Shown here piece after piece: positions 1 through 6,046 of a stretch of 6,586 nt of DNA (position 1 is its first letter; the number at the start of each line of letters is the position of its first letter). The notes under the pieces are model-generated. The model was given only the letters and a program-made list of their open reading frames with translations, did no database searches and was not told the DNA's origin. The translations under genes and the position numbers were made by a program. The stretch is from Phototrophicales bacterium. GTDB lineage: Bacteria; Chloroflexota; Anaerolineae; Aggregatilineales; Phototrophicaceae. The stretch is taken from assembly GCA_002794515.1 (NCBI GenBank), contig PGTJ01000143.1, forward strand, positions 1-6,586, written 5' to 3'.

Positions 1-476
1 AAGAAACACAACCCGATATTATGCCTCTGGATATGAAGATCATTGTCGATGATAGCACACGCCGTCTTGCACAACTTATCGAGGAAACACAAGCCGAAAT
101 TAGCTATCCTGACGATTTTCCGTTGGCGCAAGGATATGCCCCGTGGGTCGAAGAAATTTGGGCGAATTACCTGAGCAATGCCCTGAAATATGGGGGCAGA
201 CCCGCCAAAGTGACGATTGGCGCAGATGAACCACAAAATGGCATGGTGCGCTTTTGGATACGCGATAACGGTCGTGGATTGACCGCCGATGAACAACGGC
301 GCGTATTCACCCCATTTACACGACTCAATCAGGTGAAAATCGAAGGTCATGGCTTGGGGTTATCAATTGTGCAACGGATTGTCAATCGGCTCGGCGGGGA
401 TGTCGGTGTGCGAAGTGTGGTGGGGGAAGGGAGCGAATTTAGCTTCACGCTTCCCCAATGGGATGGACGGATTTAA
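1..476 (+). CDS. Sensor histidine kinase, C-terminal part (5' truncated by window edge)
   Basis: This is the ATP-binding half of a two-component sensor histidine kinase, which would autophosphorylate a histidine and pass the phosphate to a response regulator. The frame is open from base 3 to the TAA at 474-476, giving 157 visible residues. The Met at base 21 is internal, so the true start lies left of the window. HATPase_c motifs appear in order: N box (NYLSNALKY, with the Mg-ATP Asn encoded at 177-179), G1 box (DNGRG), F box (FTPF) and G2 box (GHGLGLS), then the closing beta strand (EFSFTLP). The His-containing dimerisation helix and the sensor domains are not in the window, so the signal is unknown. 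The stretch before the N box (PLAQGYAPWVEEIWANYLSN) is of the kind seen in GAF/PAS-type kinases of Cyanobacteria and Chloroflexota (family knowledge). Its stop overlaps the stop of the convergent WD40 lipoprotein gene, leaving no terminator space. No partner response regulator is visible. Confidence 0.93.
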   Translation, partial: ETQPDIMPLDMKIIVDDSTRRLAQLIEETQAEISYPDDFPLAQGYAPWVEEIWANYLSNALKYGGRPAKVTIGADEPQNGMVRFWIRDNGRGLTADEQRRVFTPFTRLNQVKIEGHGLGLSIVQRIVNRLGGDVGVRSVVGEGSEFSFTLPQWDGRI

Positions 477-1705
477 TCTTGTGGCAATCCCCACACATAA
501 ATCGACCCGCTTGCATCAAAGAATAAGATGGTGAAGCCATCGGGCGACCATTCATTGAAGACAACACGGGTACTCGATGGATTGATATTGGCACGGACGA
601 TGGTCTCATCGGTGATTTGTGTCATATCCCATAAGACCGTCTCGCCCTCAAATTTGGATGTGAGTAATAAGGTGCTATCGGGCGAGAAAGTGGCGGCGAT
701 GCGCCCAGCACCCATTTTGGGCAAATATGCCAAAAAGCGGTTATCACCCTCGCCAGACCAGACCATCATGCTGGGGATAGCCCCACCATTCACCAAAAAG
801 CGACCATCTGGTGAAAACATCAATAAACTCTCTGATCCACCGATTTCGGTGGGCAATCCATGAATAAATTCGCCCGAAGTCACATCCCATATGGTGATGA
901 CCTCATTGGTAGCGATGGCGACCCGCTCCCCTGATGGATGATATGCCAGGCGAATGGTGGGTAATCCTTCATTGGAAAAATTCTTGACGATTTGCCGTCC
1001 ACGCCAATCCCACAAATAATTACGACCATCTGTGCCACTGCTGAGCAACCGTGTGCCATCTGGCGAGAAGAGCAAGTGGGCGATTTCTGTCTCATGAGCG
1101 CTTATGACGGCTAATGCTTTGCGTTCTACTGTATCCCACACACGGATAGTGCCATCGCTCCCGCCTAATGCTAACCAACCGTTCACCGTGTCATATGCGG
1201 CAATGCCGTTGAATCGGTCATGACCGAGGAAATCTTCATCATAAATGCCCCTGTTAGCATCGTAAATTGCCACGATCCCTTCGCGCAGAACAACGAATAA
1301 CTCGGTTTTATCTACCCCATAAAATAGATGTTGGGCGTTGCGATGGGTGTTGCTGATGACAAACTGCCCTGTGATTAAATCCCATGCGACCACATGGGTA
1401 TTATTCAACCCTGCGATGCGTGTGCCATCTGGCGAAAAGGCATAGGTGAAGATGGTACTCGGTGTGCCTGTGAAGTCGAACCGTCCCAGCAGTTGAATGT
1501 TGAATACATTCTCGCGGGTGATGACCCGACTCGGCGCACGCCATGTCGGTGGTGGGGCTTGAGCCGTGCTGAATGTCTCGCCCGGTCCTGCGATGGTGGG
1601 CGCAAGGGTGTTGGCAGGGGCAGGTGGTGGCACACTGGCACAAGCCGAGATGAAGGATACGATGATCGAGAGCATCAACAAAGATGGTAATAAGTGTTTT
1701 TTCAC
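473..1705 (-). CDS. WD40-repeat lipoprotein
   Basis: This is a predicted lipid-anchored beta-propeller protein of 410 residues, exported and held on the outer face of the cytoplasmic membrane. Residues 1-21 form a signal peptide (MKKH, then a hydrophobic core), and the lipobox ISAC puts the lipidated Cys at position 22. A Pro/Ala/Thr-rich linker follows to about residue 58. Seven or eight WD40-type units fill about 80-408, each with an SPDG-like turn and a closing W-D or similar strand end. Clear ones are FSPDGTRIAG...VVAWDL, GGSDGTIRVWDT, FSPDGTRLLS...YLWDW, HPSGERVAIA...TIWDV, FSPDGRFLVN...MVW and FSPDSTLLLT...VLWDM. WD40 propellers are protein-binding scaffolds and no catalytic site is expected. 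The start is GTG at 1705-1703, overlapping the TGA of the upstream kinase gene and preceded by a good Shine-Dalgarno, so it is the second gene of a coupled operon. The partner is unknown; the co-transcribed kinase is the natural candidate (inference). Confidence 0.93.
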   Translation of the reverse strand: MKKHLLPSLLMLSIIVSFISACASVPPPAPANTLAPTIAGPGETFSTAQAPPPTWRAPSRVITRENVFNIQLLGRFDFTGTPSTIFTYAFSPDGTRIAGLNNTHVVAWDLITGQFVISNTHRNAQHLFYGVDKTELFVVLREGIVAIYDANRGIYDEDFLGHDRFNGIAAYDTVNGWLALGGSDGTIRVWDTVERKALAVISAHETEIAHLLFSPDGTRLLSSGTDGRNYLWDWRGRQIVKNFSNEGLPTIRLAYHPSGERVAIATNEVITIWDVTSGEFIHGLPTEIGGSESLLMFSPDGRFLVNGGAIPSMMVWSGEGDNRFLAYLPKMGAGRIAATFSPDSTLLLTSKFEGETVLWDMTQITDETIVRANINPSSTRVVFNEWSPDGFTILFFDASGSIYVWGLPQD

Positions 1706-3750
1706 TTCAATCCACCTTCGACAATATCCAATGCGCCGAGCAACAGGGCATAAATTTCAATTTGCTTCAAGCCACACTCACCTTCAAATCCTTCAATATC
1801 GCCATTTTCGTTCAAGTCCATCCCGTTTTGTAATTCATTGGCGATGCGTGACGACTCTCGGGCTTGTGGATTGACTCGTTCAACATCATCCGATGCCAAC
1901 AGTGCCAATTCTAATCGTACAATTGTGTCGGCGCGTTGGCGTGTATTTTGCAAACACACACGGATGAATTCGGCATTGGTGATGAAGCTATTTGTCGAAT
2001 GTTCATCCATAATGACCATATCGAGTAATGCTTGGATTTTATCGGCGAAGGTATAAATGCCGATACCTCTGCCCGGATTTTCGCGTGTGCCATTATTATC
2101 ATAATCCTCAAATTCACCACGCAAAATGTTGATGGTATGCTCGGCATGGATGTGCATATTCACCACCGTTTGTGCATTTGCCGCCAGCCCTGCGTGCTGG
2201 GCGGCGATGCGCGCTTCGAGTTGAATACCCGCCAATAAACTGCCGTTCCGCACACCATTGGGTGATGAGATGAGCAATTCGGTGATGAGTTGTAAGGTGC
2301 TATTAGGCAATTGGGCGCTATACCGCACATCATCGCTGGGCTGTGTGGTGTTGCCATCTGGCTCACGGGTGATGATAAGGGCATTATATTGCGAGGGCAA
2401 TAATACCCCTGTTTCATCTGTGTAACTGAGGGTGGCGCTACCCAGCGCATCTAATCGCAGTTGACCGAGTTTGATGGTTGGTGTATCTACGGCGGTGTTC
2501 ATCAGCCACGCCACCAATACACCCTCACCACCGACTTGCATATTATCCACGCGCAAATTGGCTGTATCACCCGGTGCGTTGGTGGTGGTGTAACTCAGCC
2601 TGCCAAATGTGGGGACGAATGGGCGTTGCGGAATGACGCGCCCCACATCTGTCGGACGAGCGGTGGCTTCACCACCGATAGTGACATCGATGGTGTTGGT
2701 CGGGTTATTGCTCATCAGGATGACCACCAATGCCACCAAAGCAACGGCGATAATGGCAAATCCGCCGAGCAAAACCAACGGATTGGTGCTTTGTTGGACG
2801 ATGACCGTTTGTGTATTGGGATTGGTATCGGGCTTGATTTTGGTGGGGATGCTGGTCAATTTTGTCGTGCGGACGACATTTTCTAAGCGCTTGACGGGTT
2901 CGTTCAAGATAGGTGTTTTGGTGGTGGCGTTGATAGCATCGCTGAAAGCATCGGCAAATTCTTGTGCGGTAGCATAACGGGCATCGGGGTCTTTTGCCAT
3001 TGCCCGTGATAACACACTATTGAGTTGTGGCGAAATATTTTCGACAAACTCTTCGAGATCTGGCACTGGTTCTTGTACCACCTGTAACATCAATTGCAAA
3101 ACTGAGGGGGCTTCAAAGGGTAATTTGCCCGTGATTGCCTGAAAGGCGACCACACCTAATGAATAAATATCCGTAGCCTTTGTGACATCCAGTCCTTGTG
3201 CTTGTTCGGGAGACATGTAAGCGGGTGTTCCCACCACATTCGTGCCTGTCAAGCTGATATTCTGCTCGGTCAGTTTGGCGATGCCAAAATCGGTTAACAG
3301 GGCATGACCTTCGCTATTGAATAAGATATTGGCAGGTTTAATATCGCGGTGGATGATGCCCTGACGATGGGCGTAGTCGAGTGCGCCACCAATCTCGTGC
3401 AAAATCCGTTCGATTTCGCTTAAGGTCATCTCGCCGTGTGCGATGCGTTTTTCGAGTGTCCCGCCCGATAAATACGCCATGACCAAATAGAGGATATCCT
3501 CTTCTGAGCCATAATCATAAAGAGGCAAAATATGCGGGTGTTGAAGACGGGCGATTGTTATTGCTTCTTGTTTAAAACGCTCTTTGAACTGCTCATCCAT
3601 ACTGGCTTGTGCAGATAACACTTTGATGGCGACTTGTCGGTCGACATTTTTCTGATGCCCCAAATAAACAGTCGCCATTCCACCCTTGCCGATGATTTTT
3701 TCCACCTCATAATTGCCATTATTCAGTGTTTTGCCGATTAATCCTGTCAC
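1702..3750 (-). CDS. Transmembrane Ser/Thr protein kinase (PknB type) with extracytoplasmic sensor region
   Basis: This 682-residue Hanks-type kinase phosphorylates Ser/Thr of cytoplasmic targets and itself. All catalytic elements are present: Gly loop GKGGMATVYLG (21-31), ATP Lys43 in VAIKV, alpha-C Glu62, HRDIKPAN with catalytic Asp136 and Asn141, DFG (154-156), activation-loop Thr168/170/175, SPE (180-182), DIYSLG Asp194 and Arg258. It should be active. A linker (about 275-322) leads to one membrane helix (about 325-346). The outside part has no PASTA repeats. Residues about 380-482 resemble the extracytoplasmic domain of RskA-type anti-sigma factors (AWLMNT, then LIITREPDGN and a Pro-Ser turn). 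Residues 520-682 are mostly helical and hold an EF-hand-like loop at 645-656 and a partial one at 549-560. The start is GTG at 3750-3748, with AAAAGGG (3765-3759) 8 nt upstream, and the residues before the Gly loop are as expected for the family. It is the first gene of the operon with the WD40 lipoprotein. The ligand is unknown. Confidence 0.96.
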   Translation of the reverse strand: MTGLIGKTLNNGNYEVEKIIGKGGMATVYLGHQKNVDRQVAIKVLSAQASMDEQFKERFKQEAITIARLQHPHILPLYDYGSEEDILYLVMAYLSGGTLEKRIAHGEMTLSEIERILHEIGGALDYAHRQGIIHRDIKPANILFNSEGHALLTDFGIAKLTEQNISLTGTNVVGTPAYMSPEQAQGLDVTKATDIYSLGVVAFQAITGKLPFEAPSVLQLMLQVVQEPVPDLEEFVENISPQLNSVLSRAMAKDPDARYATAQEFADAFSDAINATTKTPILNEPVKRLENVVRTTKLTSIPTKIKPDTNPNTQTVIVQQSTNPLVLLGGFAIIAVALVALVVILMSNNPTNTIDVTIGGEATARPTDVGRVIPQRPFVPTFGRLSYTTTNAPGDTANLRVDNMQVGGEGVLVAWLMNTAVDTPTIKLGQLRLDALGSATLSYTDETGVLLPSQYNALIITREPDGNTTQPSDDVRYSAQLPNSTLQLITELLISSPNGVRNGSLLAGIQLEARIAAQHAGLAANAQTVVNMHIHAEHTINILRGEFEDYDNNGTRENPGRGIGIYTFADKIQALLDMVIMDEHSTNSFITNAEFIRVCLQNTRQRADTIVRLELALLASDDVERVNPQARESSRIANELQNGMDLNENGDIEGFEGECGLKQIEIYALLLGALDIVEGGLK
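1712..1718 (-). promoter_or_regulatory. Ribosome binding site of the WD40 lipoprotein gene
   Basis: On the minus strand AAGGTGG lies 6 nt before the GTG at 1705-1703, inside the last codons of the kinase gene. It supports the GTG that overlaps the kinase TGA as the true start, and it gives a signal peptide of normal length. This fits translational coupling between the two genes. Confidence 0.7.
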
Positions 3751-3791
3751 AATTGTAACCCTTTTATTTTTTGTGTGTCGTGTTGATTAGA

Positions 3792-3820
3792 ATCGTACTC
3801 ATTTTTTATCAGATATGCAA
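3792..3820 (-). promoter_or_regulatory. Possible promoter for the kinase-WD40 operon
   Basis: On the minus strand TTGCAT (3820-3815) and TACGAT (3797-3792) are separated by 17 nt and lie about 42 nt before the kinase GTG. The match to sigma-70 boxes is only moderate (3/6 and 4/6). An alternative -10, TATAGT (3882-3877), lies next to the repeat element and would give a leader of about 125 nt, but it lacks a good -35. This was read by eye only. Confidence 0.25.
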
Positions 3821-3889
3821 ATGCTGAAAACATAATCTTTTTGTAACTGTCTCTTAATCACATGTCTCTCAAAATCACTATACAATCAA

Positions 3890-3896
3890 AATAGTA
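3890..3896 (+). repeat. Left flanking direct repeat, possible target-site duplication
   Basis: AATAGTA abuts the left terminal repeat. Its partner AATAGCA (4087-4093) abuts the right one in the same orientation. They match at 6 of 7 positions, as a 7-bp target-site duplication with one later substitution would. The surroundings are AT-rich, so chance cannot be excluded. Confidence 0.4.
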
Positions 3897-3909
3897 ACCT
3901 TGATTGCTA
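3897..3909 (+). repeat. Left terminal inverted repeat
   Basis: ACCTTGATTGCTA, identical over 13 bases to the reverse complement of 4074-4086. Neither side extends further except for scattered matches. It forms the left boundary of the MITE-like element. Confidence 0.75.
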
Positions 3910-3919
3910 ATTATGACGC

Positions 3920-3942
3920 GCAAGATGCTCAAAGCATCTTGC
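3920..3942 (+). repeat. Left inner hairpin of the element
   Basis: A perfect 10-bp stem: arm GCAAGATGCT (3920-3929), loop CAA (3930-3932), arm AGCATCTTGC (3933-3942). No T run follows, so it is not a canonical intrinsic terminator. It shares its loop and the loop-closing GCT/AGC pairs with the right inner hairpin read from the other strand. Confidence 0.8.
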
Positions 3943-4032
3943 TAATCGCCATAAAGCACACGAAAGGTGCTATAGGTGGTGCGCCCACGCCACAAAAATT
4001 AGCCCCTTCAGTGGGCTTTTAGAATAAAAATA

Positions 4033-4055
4033 GCCATCGGCTTTGAGCCGATGGC
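4033..4055 (-). repeat. Right inner hairpin of the element
   Basis: A perfect 10-bp stem: on the plus strand, arm GCCATCGGCT (4033-4042), loop TTG (4043-4045), arm AGCCGATGGC (4046-4055). Read on the minus strand the loop is CAA, as in the left hairpin. Six of ten arm positions equal the left hairpin; the four that differ are changed on both arms, so pairing is kept. Confidence 0.8.
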
Positions 4056-4073
4056 GAGCGAAATAGCACAACC

Positions 4074-4086
4074 TAGCAATCAAGGT
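4074..4086 (-). repeat. Right terminal inverted repeat
   Basis: TAGCAATCAAGGT, the exact reverse complement of 3897-3909. It ends 35 nt before the hydrolase ATG. Confidence 0.75.
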
Positions 4087-4093
4087 AATAGCA
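4087..4093 (+). repeat. Right flanking direct repeat, possible target-site duplication
   Basis: AATAGCA immediately follows the right terminal repeat and is the partner of AATAGTA at 3890-3896, differing only at the sixth base. Confidence 0.4.
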
Positions 4094-4110
4094 TTTTAAG
4101 GAATACCTAT

Positions 4111-4116
4111 AAGGAG
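4111..4116 (+). promoter_or_regulatory. Ribosome binding site deciding the hydrolase start
   Basis: AAGGAG lies 5 nt before the ATG at 4122-4124. An in-frame GTG at 4116 would overlap this site and has no Shine-Dalgarno of its own at a useful distance, so ATG 4122 is chosen. Confidence 0.85.
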
Positions 4117-4121
4117 TGTAT

Positions 4122-6005
4122 ATGCGTCTTACAAGAATTACTATATTAATTCTTTTATTGTTGATTGTTATATCGGTTCAGGCACAATCCGATGTCTTTG
4201 AGCCGACCCCCTGCCCAATGGAAGCCATGAGATTGCCCGCAACGATTGTCGATGGTCAACAAATTCGTTGTGGTTTGGTCTCGGTGCCTAAATTTCATAA
4301 TAACCCCGATGCAGGGACGATAAAAGTCGGGGTGGCGATTATCCCTAGCACCAGCAATAACCCCGCGCCAGACCCCATCATCCTCGCGCAAGGCGGACCG
4401 GGTGGCTCTGGTTTTAGCTCTTTTCCGCAATTGGTACTTGGATTGCAGATATTTATTGGCGATAGAGATGTGATTATCTTGGAGCAACGTGGGACAAAAT
4501 ATGCCAGCCCCGATTTATTGTGTGAAGAGGGATTTCAACTCACACTCGATATTTTGGATGACGATCTCGACCCCGATGAATCATATACTCGAAGCGAACA
4601 AGCCACACTCGCCTGTGCCGAGCGTTTAGCTGGTGAAGGGGTTGATTTTGCCGCCTTTAATAGTCTCGAAAATGCCGCCGACATCCCCTATGTCGCCAAT
4701 GCACTGGGTTATAGCGAATTTAATTTTTATGGCGTGTCGTATGGCACGATGTTGGGTCAGCATCTGCTCAACCGCAATCCACCAGGCTTACGCAGTGTGA
4801 TTTTAGATGCCAACGTGCCGTTGAGCGTGAATTTTATGCCCCTCACAGGTGCAGGAGCAACCCGTGTATTCAAATTATTATTTGAAACCTGTGCCATGGA
4901 TGAGGCTTGCAACGCGGCTTACCCTGATTTACAGACCAAATATTTTGAATTGGTGGCGCGTTTGAATGAAAATCCGGTCACAGTTGATTTCACCGACCCA
5001 ACAGATGACTCTATCCGCCCCGCATTAATTACAGGGGATACACTCATTGGTCTGACATTCAACGCCATGTATGCTTCTAACCTCGCCCAAAATATGCCCC
5101 GTTATATCGAGCAGATGTATAATAATGACTTCTCGTGGTTAGAAAAATGGGGTGGAGAATTGGTTTTGCGTCAGGATTTCGCCAGCGCCTTCTATAACAG
5201 CGTGATGTGTTCTGAAGATGCCGATTTTACACAAGCCGATTTTCCTGTTGCCGATATCTTCCCCGAATTCGTGCCTGTATTCGTGCGCGATACGGCTAAA
5301 TTCCCCGAATTGTGCGCCAAATTGGGCATCCCCGCATTAGATAGCCTAATTGTAGATGCACAACCCACCGCGAATGTGCCTGTACTGGTCTTGAGTGGTG
5401 AATTCGACCCCATTACCCCGCCATCAGGGGGGGATGTGATTGTCGCTTCGTTGCCCAATGCCACCCATTTGGTCTTTCCCAATGGCGCACATGGTCAATT
5501 GGGTGATACCTGTGCCATCAGTATCATGACCGAATTCGTCAATAATCCGACAGCCACACCCGATAGCAGTTGTATTGCTGACCTCAAGATGACTTTTGCT
5601 ATTTATCAAGATGATGGCAGTGGATTATTTGCCATACCTATTCTAGCGGGTTGGGAAAATCGCAGTACCGATACGTATACCGCTTATTATGATGCCAAAA
5701 CACAAGCCACATTGTATGCCGTTGGTGTGCAGGGGGAGGATGTCAACCAAGCTATTGCCGATGCCTTGGCAGTGATTGACCCCACATTTACATCAGCACC
5801 AGTACAAACACTGGAACAAGAAATTTTGGACGAAATATGGATAACCAGCGTTTATCTTGTTGGTCAGAATGTGCGGTTGGCACTTGCTAAGCAACAAAGT
5901 GTTGATGGGGTCTATGTGGTGATTATCGTAGATGCCTCACAAGCGGCATTGGGCGAAGTTGGCACACAACTTAACCCAATAATCATAGGAATTGAATATA
6001 AATAG
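4122..6005 (+). CDS. Secreted alpha/beta-hydrolase peptidase, TAP-like (S33 type), with extra C-terminal domain
   Basis: This is a predicted exported serine hydrolase of 627 residues, probably an aminopeptidase releasing residues or short peptides from the N-terminus of substrates, as known for tripeptidyl-aminopeptidase-like proteins. The signal peptide is MRLT plus a hydrophobic core ending at VQA (about 1-21, cleavage before QSD). Family marks, numbered from ATG 4122: Cys31/Cys50 around the first strand, oxyanion motif GGPGGSG (91-97), EQRGT (121-125), nucleophile elbow GVSYG with Ser206, Asp429 in SGEFDPITPP, and His457 in NGAHGQL. The triad is Ser206-Asp429-His457. About ten cysteines in apparent pairs suggest disulfides outside the cell. 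After about residue 486 some 140 residues form a region I cannot assign. It lies alone, with the MITE-like element 35 nt upstream and no convincing promoter between them. An esterase or proline iminopeptidase activity is possible; exact substrate is unknown. Confidence 0.92.
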   Translation: MRLTRITILILLLLIVISVQAQSDVFEPTPCPMEAMRLPATIVDGQQIRCGLVSVPKFHNNPDAGTIKVGVAIIPSTSNNPAPDPIILAQGGPGGSGFSSFPQLVLGLQIFIGDRDVIILEQRGTKYASPDLLCEEGFQLTLDILDDDLDPDESYTRSEQATLACAERLAGEGVDFAAFNSLENAADIPYVANALGYSEFNFYGVSYGTMLGQHLLNRNPPGLRSVILDANVPLSVNFMPLTGAGATRVFKLLFETCAMDEACNAAYPDLQTKYFELVARLNENPVTVDFTDPTDDSIRPALITGDTLIGLTFNAMYASNLAQNMPRYIEQMYNNDFSWLEKWGGELVLRQDFASAFYNSVMCSEDADFTQADFPVADIFPEFVPVFVRDTAKFPELCAKLGIPALDSLIVDAQPTANVPVLVLSGEFDPITPPSGGDVIVASLPNATHLVFPNGAHGQLGDTCAISIMTEFVNNPTATPDSSCIADLKMTFAIYQDDGSGLFAIPILAGWENRSTDTYTAYYDAKTQATLYAVGVQGEDVNQAIADALAVIDPTFTSAPVQTLEQEILDEIWITSVYLVGQNVRLALAKQQSVDGVYVVIIVDASQAALGEVGTQLNPIIIGIEYK

Positions 6006-6017
6006 CCCCTTTTTTAT

Positions 6018-6046
6018 GATGAGGGCGCAAAGATTGCGCCTTCATC
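6018..6046. terminator. Hairpin between convergent genes, likely bidirectional terminator without T tract
   Basis: A 13-bp stem with one G-T pair (6018-6030 with 6034-6046) and a 3-nt AGA loop lies 12 nt after the hydrolase TAG. It contains the TGA stop of the Lgt-like gene (6042-6044). A run of six T (6010-6015) precedes it on the plus strand, and no T run follows it on either strand. Position supports a terminator or mRNA 3'-end stabiliser; the lack of a T tract makes the mechanism uncertain. Confidence 0.5.

Larger units (their letters stand above)
3897..4086. mobile_element. MITE-like non-autonomous element of about 190 bp
   Basis: The ends are a perfect 13-bp inverted repeat: ACCTTGATTGCTA at 3897-3909 and its reverse complement at 4074-4086. 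Just inside each end is a hairpin with 10-bp arms and a 3-nt loop (3920-3942 and 4033-4055), placed nearly symmetrically (10 nt and 18 nt from the terminal repeats) and oriented as mirror images. The middle (3943-4032) holds two weaker stem-loops: AGCAC/GTGCT (3955-3971) and AGCCC/GGGCT followed by TTTT (4001-4020). There is no coding frame. Flanking direct repeats match at 6 of 7 positions. Small size, inverted ends, inner palindromes, no gene and an intergenic position are what is known of MITEs. No transposase that could move it is in the window. It could instead be a structured regulatory region between the two divergent genes, but perfect terminal repeats with a flanking near-duplication favour an inserted element. 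Confidence 0.6.
3751..4121. other. Intergenic region between divergent genes
   Basis: This gap lies between the kinase start (minus strand) and the hydrolase start (plus strand). From left to right it holds the kinase Shine-Dalgarno (3759-3765), an AT-rich stretch with a possible kinase promoter (3792-3820), the MITE-like element (3897-4086) and the hydrolase ribosome binding site (4111-4116). No coding frame, tRNA or recognisable riboswitch is seen in it. Confidence 0.8.

Noticed and set aside
528..863. Plus-strand open frames across the WD40 and kinase genes (for example 528-863, 1566-1874, 2461-2886)
   Set aside because: They lie antisense to genes with strong domain evidence, show no recognisable motifs, and their composition is that of the opposite strand read backwards.
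4001..4021. Terminator-like stem AGCCC/GGGCT followed by TTTT inside the element
   Set aside because: The stem is only 5 bp with a 7-nt loop and it lies between divergent genes, where no transcript from a known gene would need to end. It is treated as part of the element's folding.
3920..4055. Paired hairpins as a CRISPR array or attC-type recombination site
   Set aside because: There are only two copies, in inverted orientation and with different arm sequences. No regular spacers and no integrase or cas gene are present.
4116..4124. GTG at 4116 as the hydrolase start
   Set aside because: It overlaps the AAGGAG ribosome binding site. ATG 4122 has that site at 5 nt and gives a normal signal peptide.
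4155..4487. Minus-strand open frames inside the hydrolase gene (4155-4487, 5192-5482, 5424-5609)
   Set aside because: They are shadows of a well-supported gene with an intact catalytic triad, and have no protein features of their own.
5427..5433. Run of seven G in the hydrolase gene as a phase-variation tract
   Set aside because: It simply encodes Ser-Gly-Gly-Asp next to the catalytic Asp region, is short, and nothing else suggests switching.
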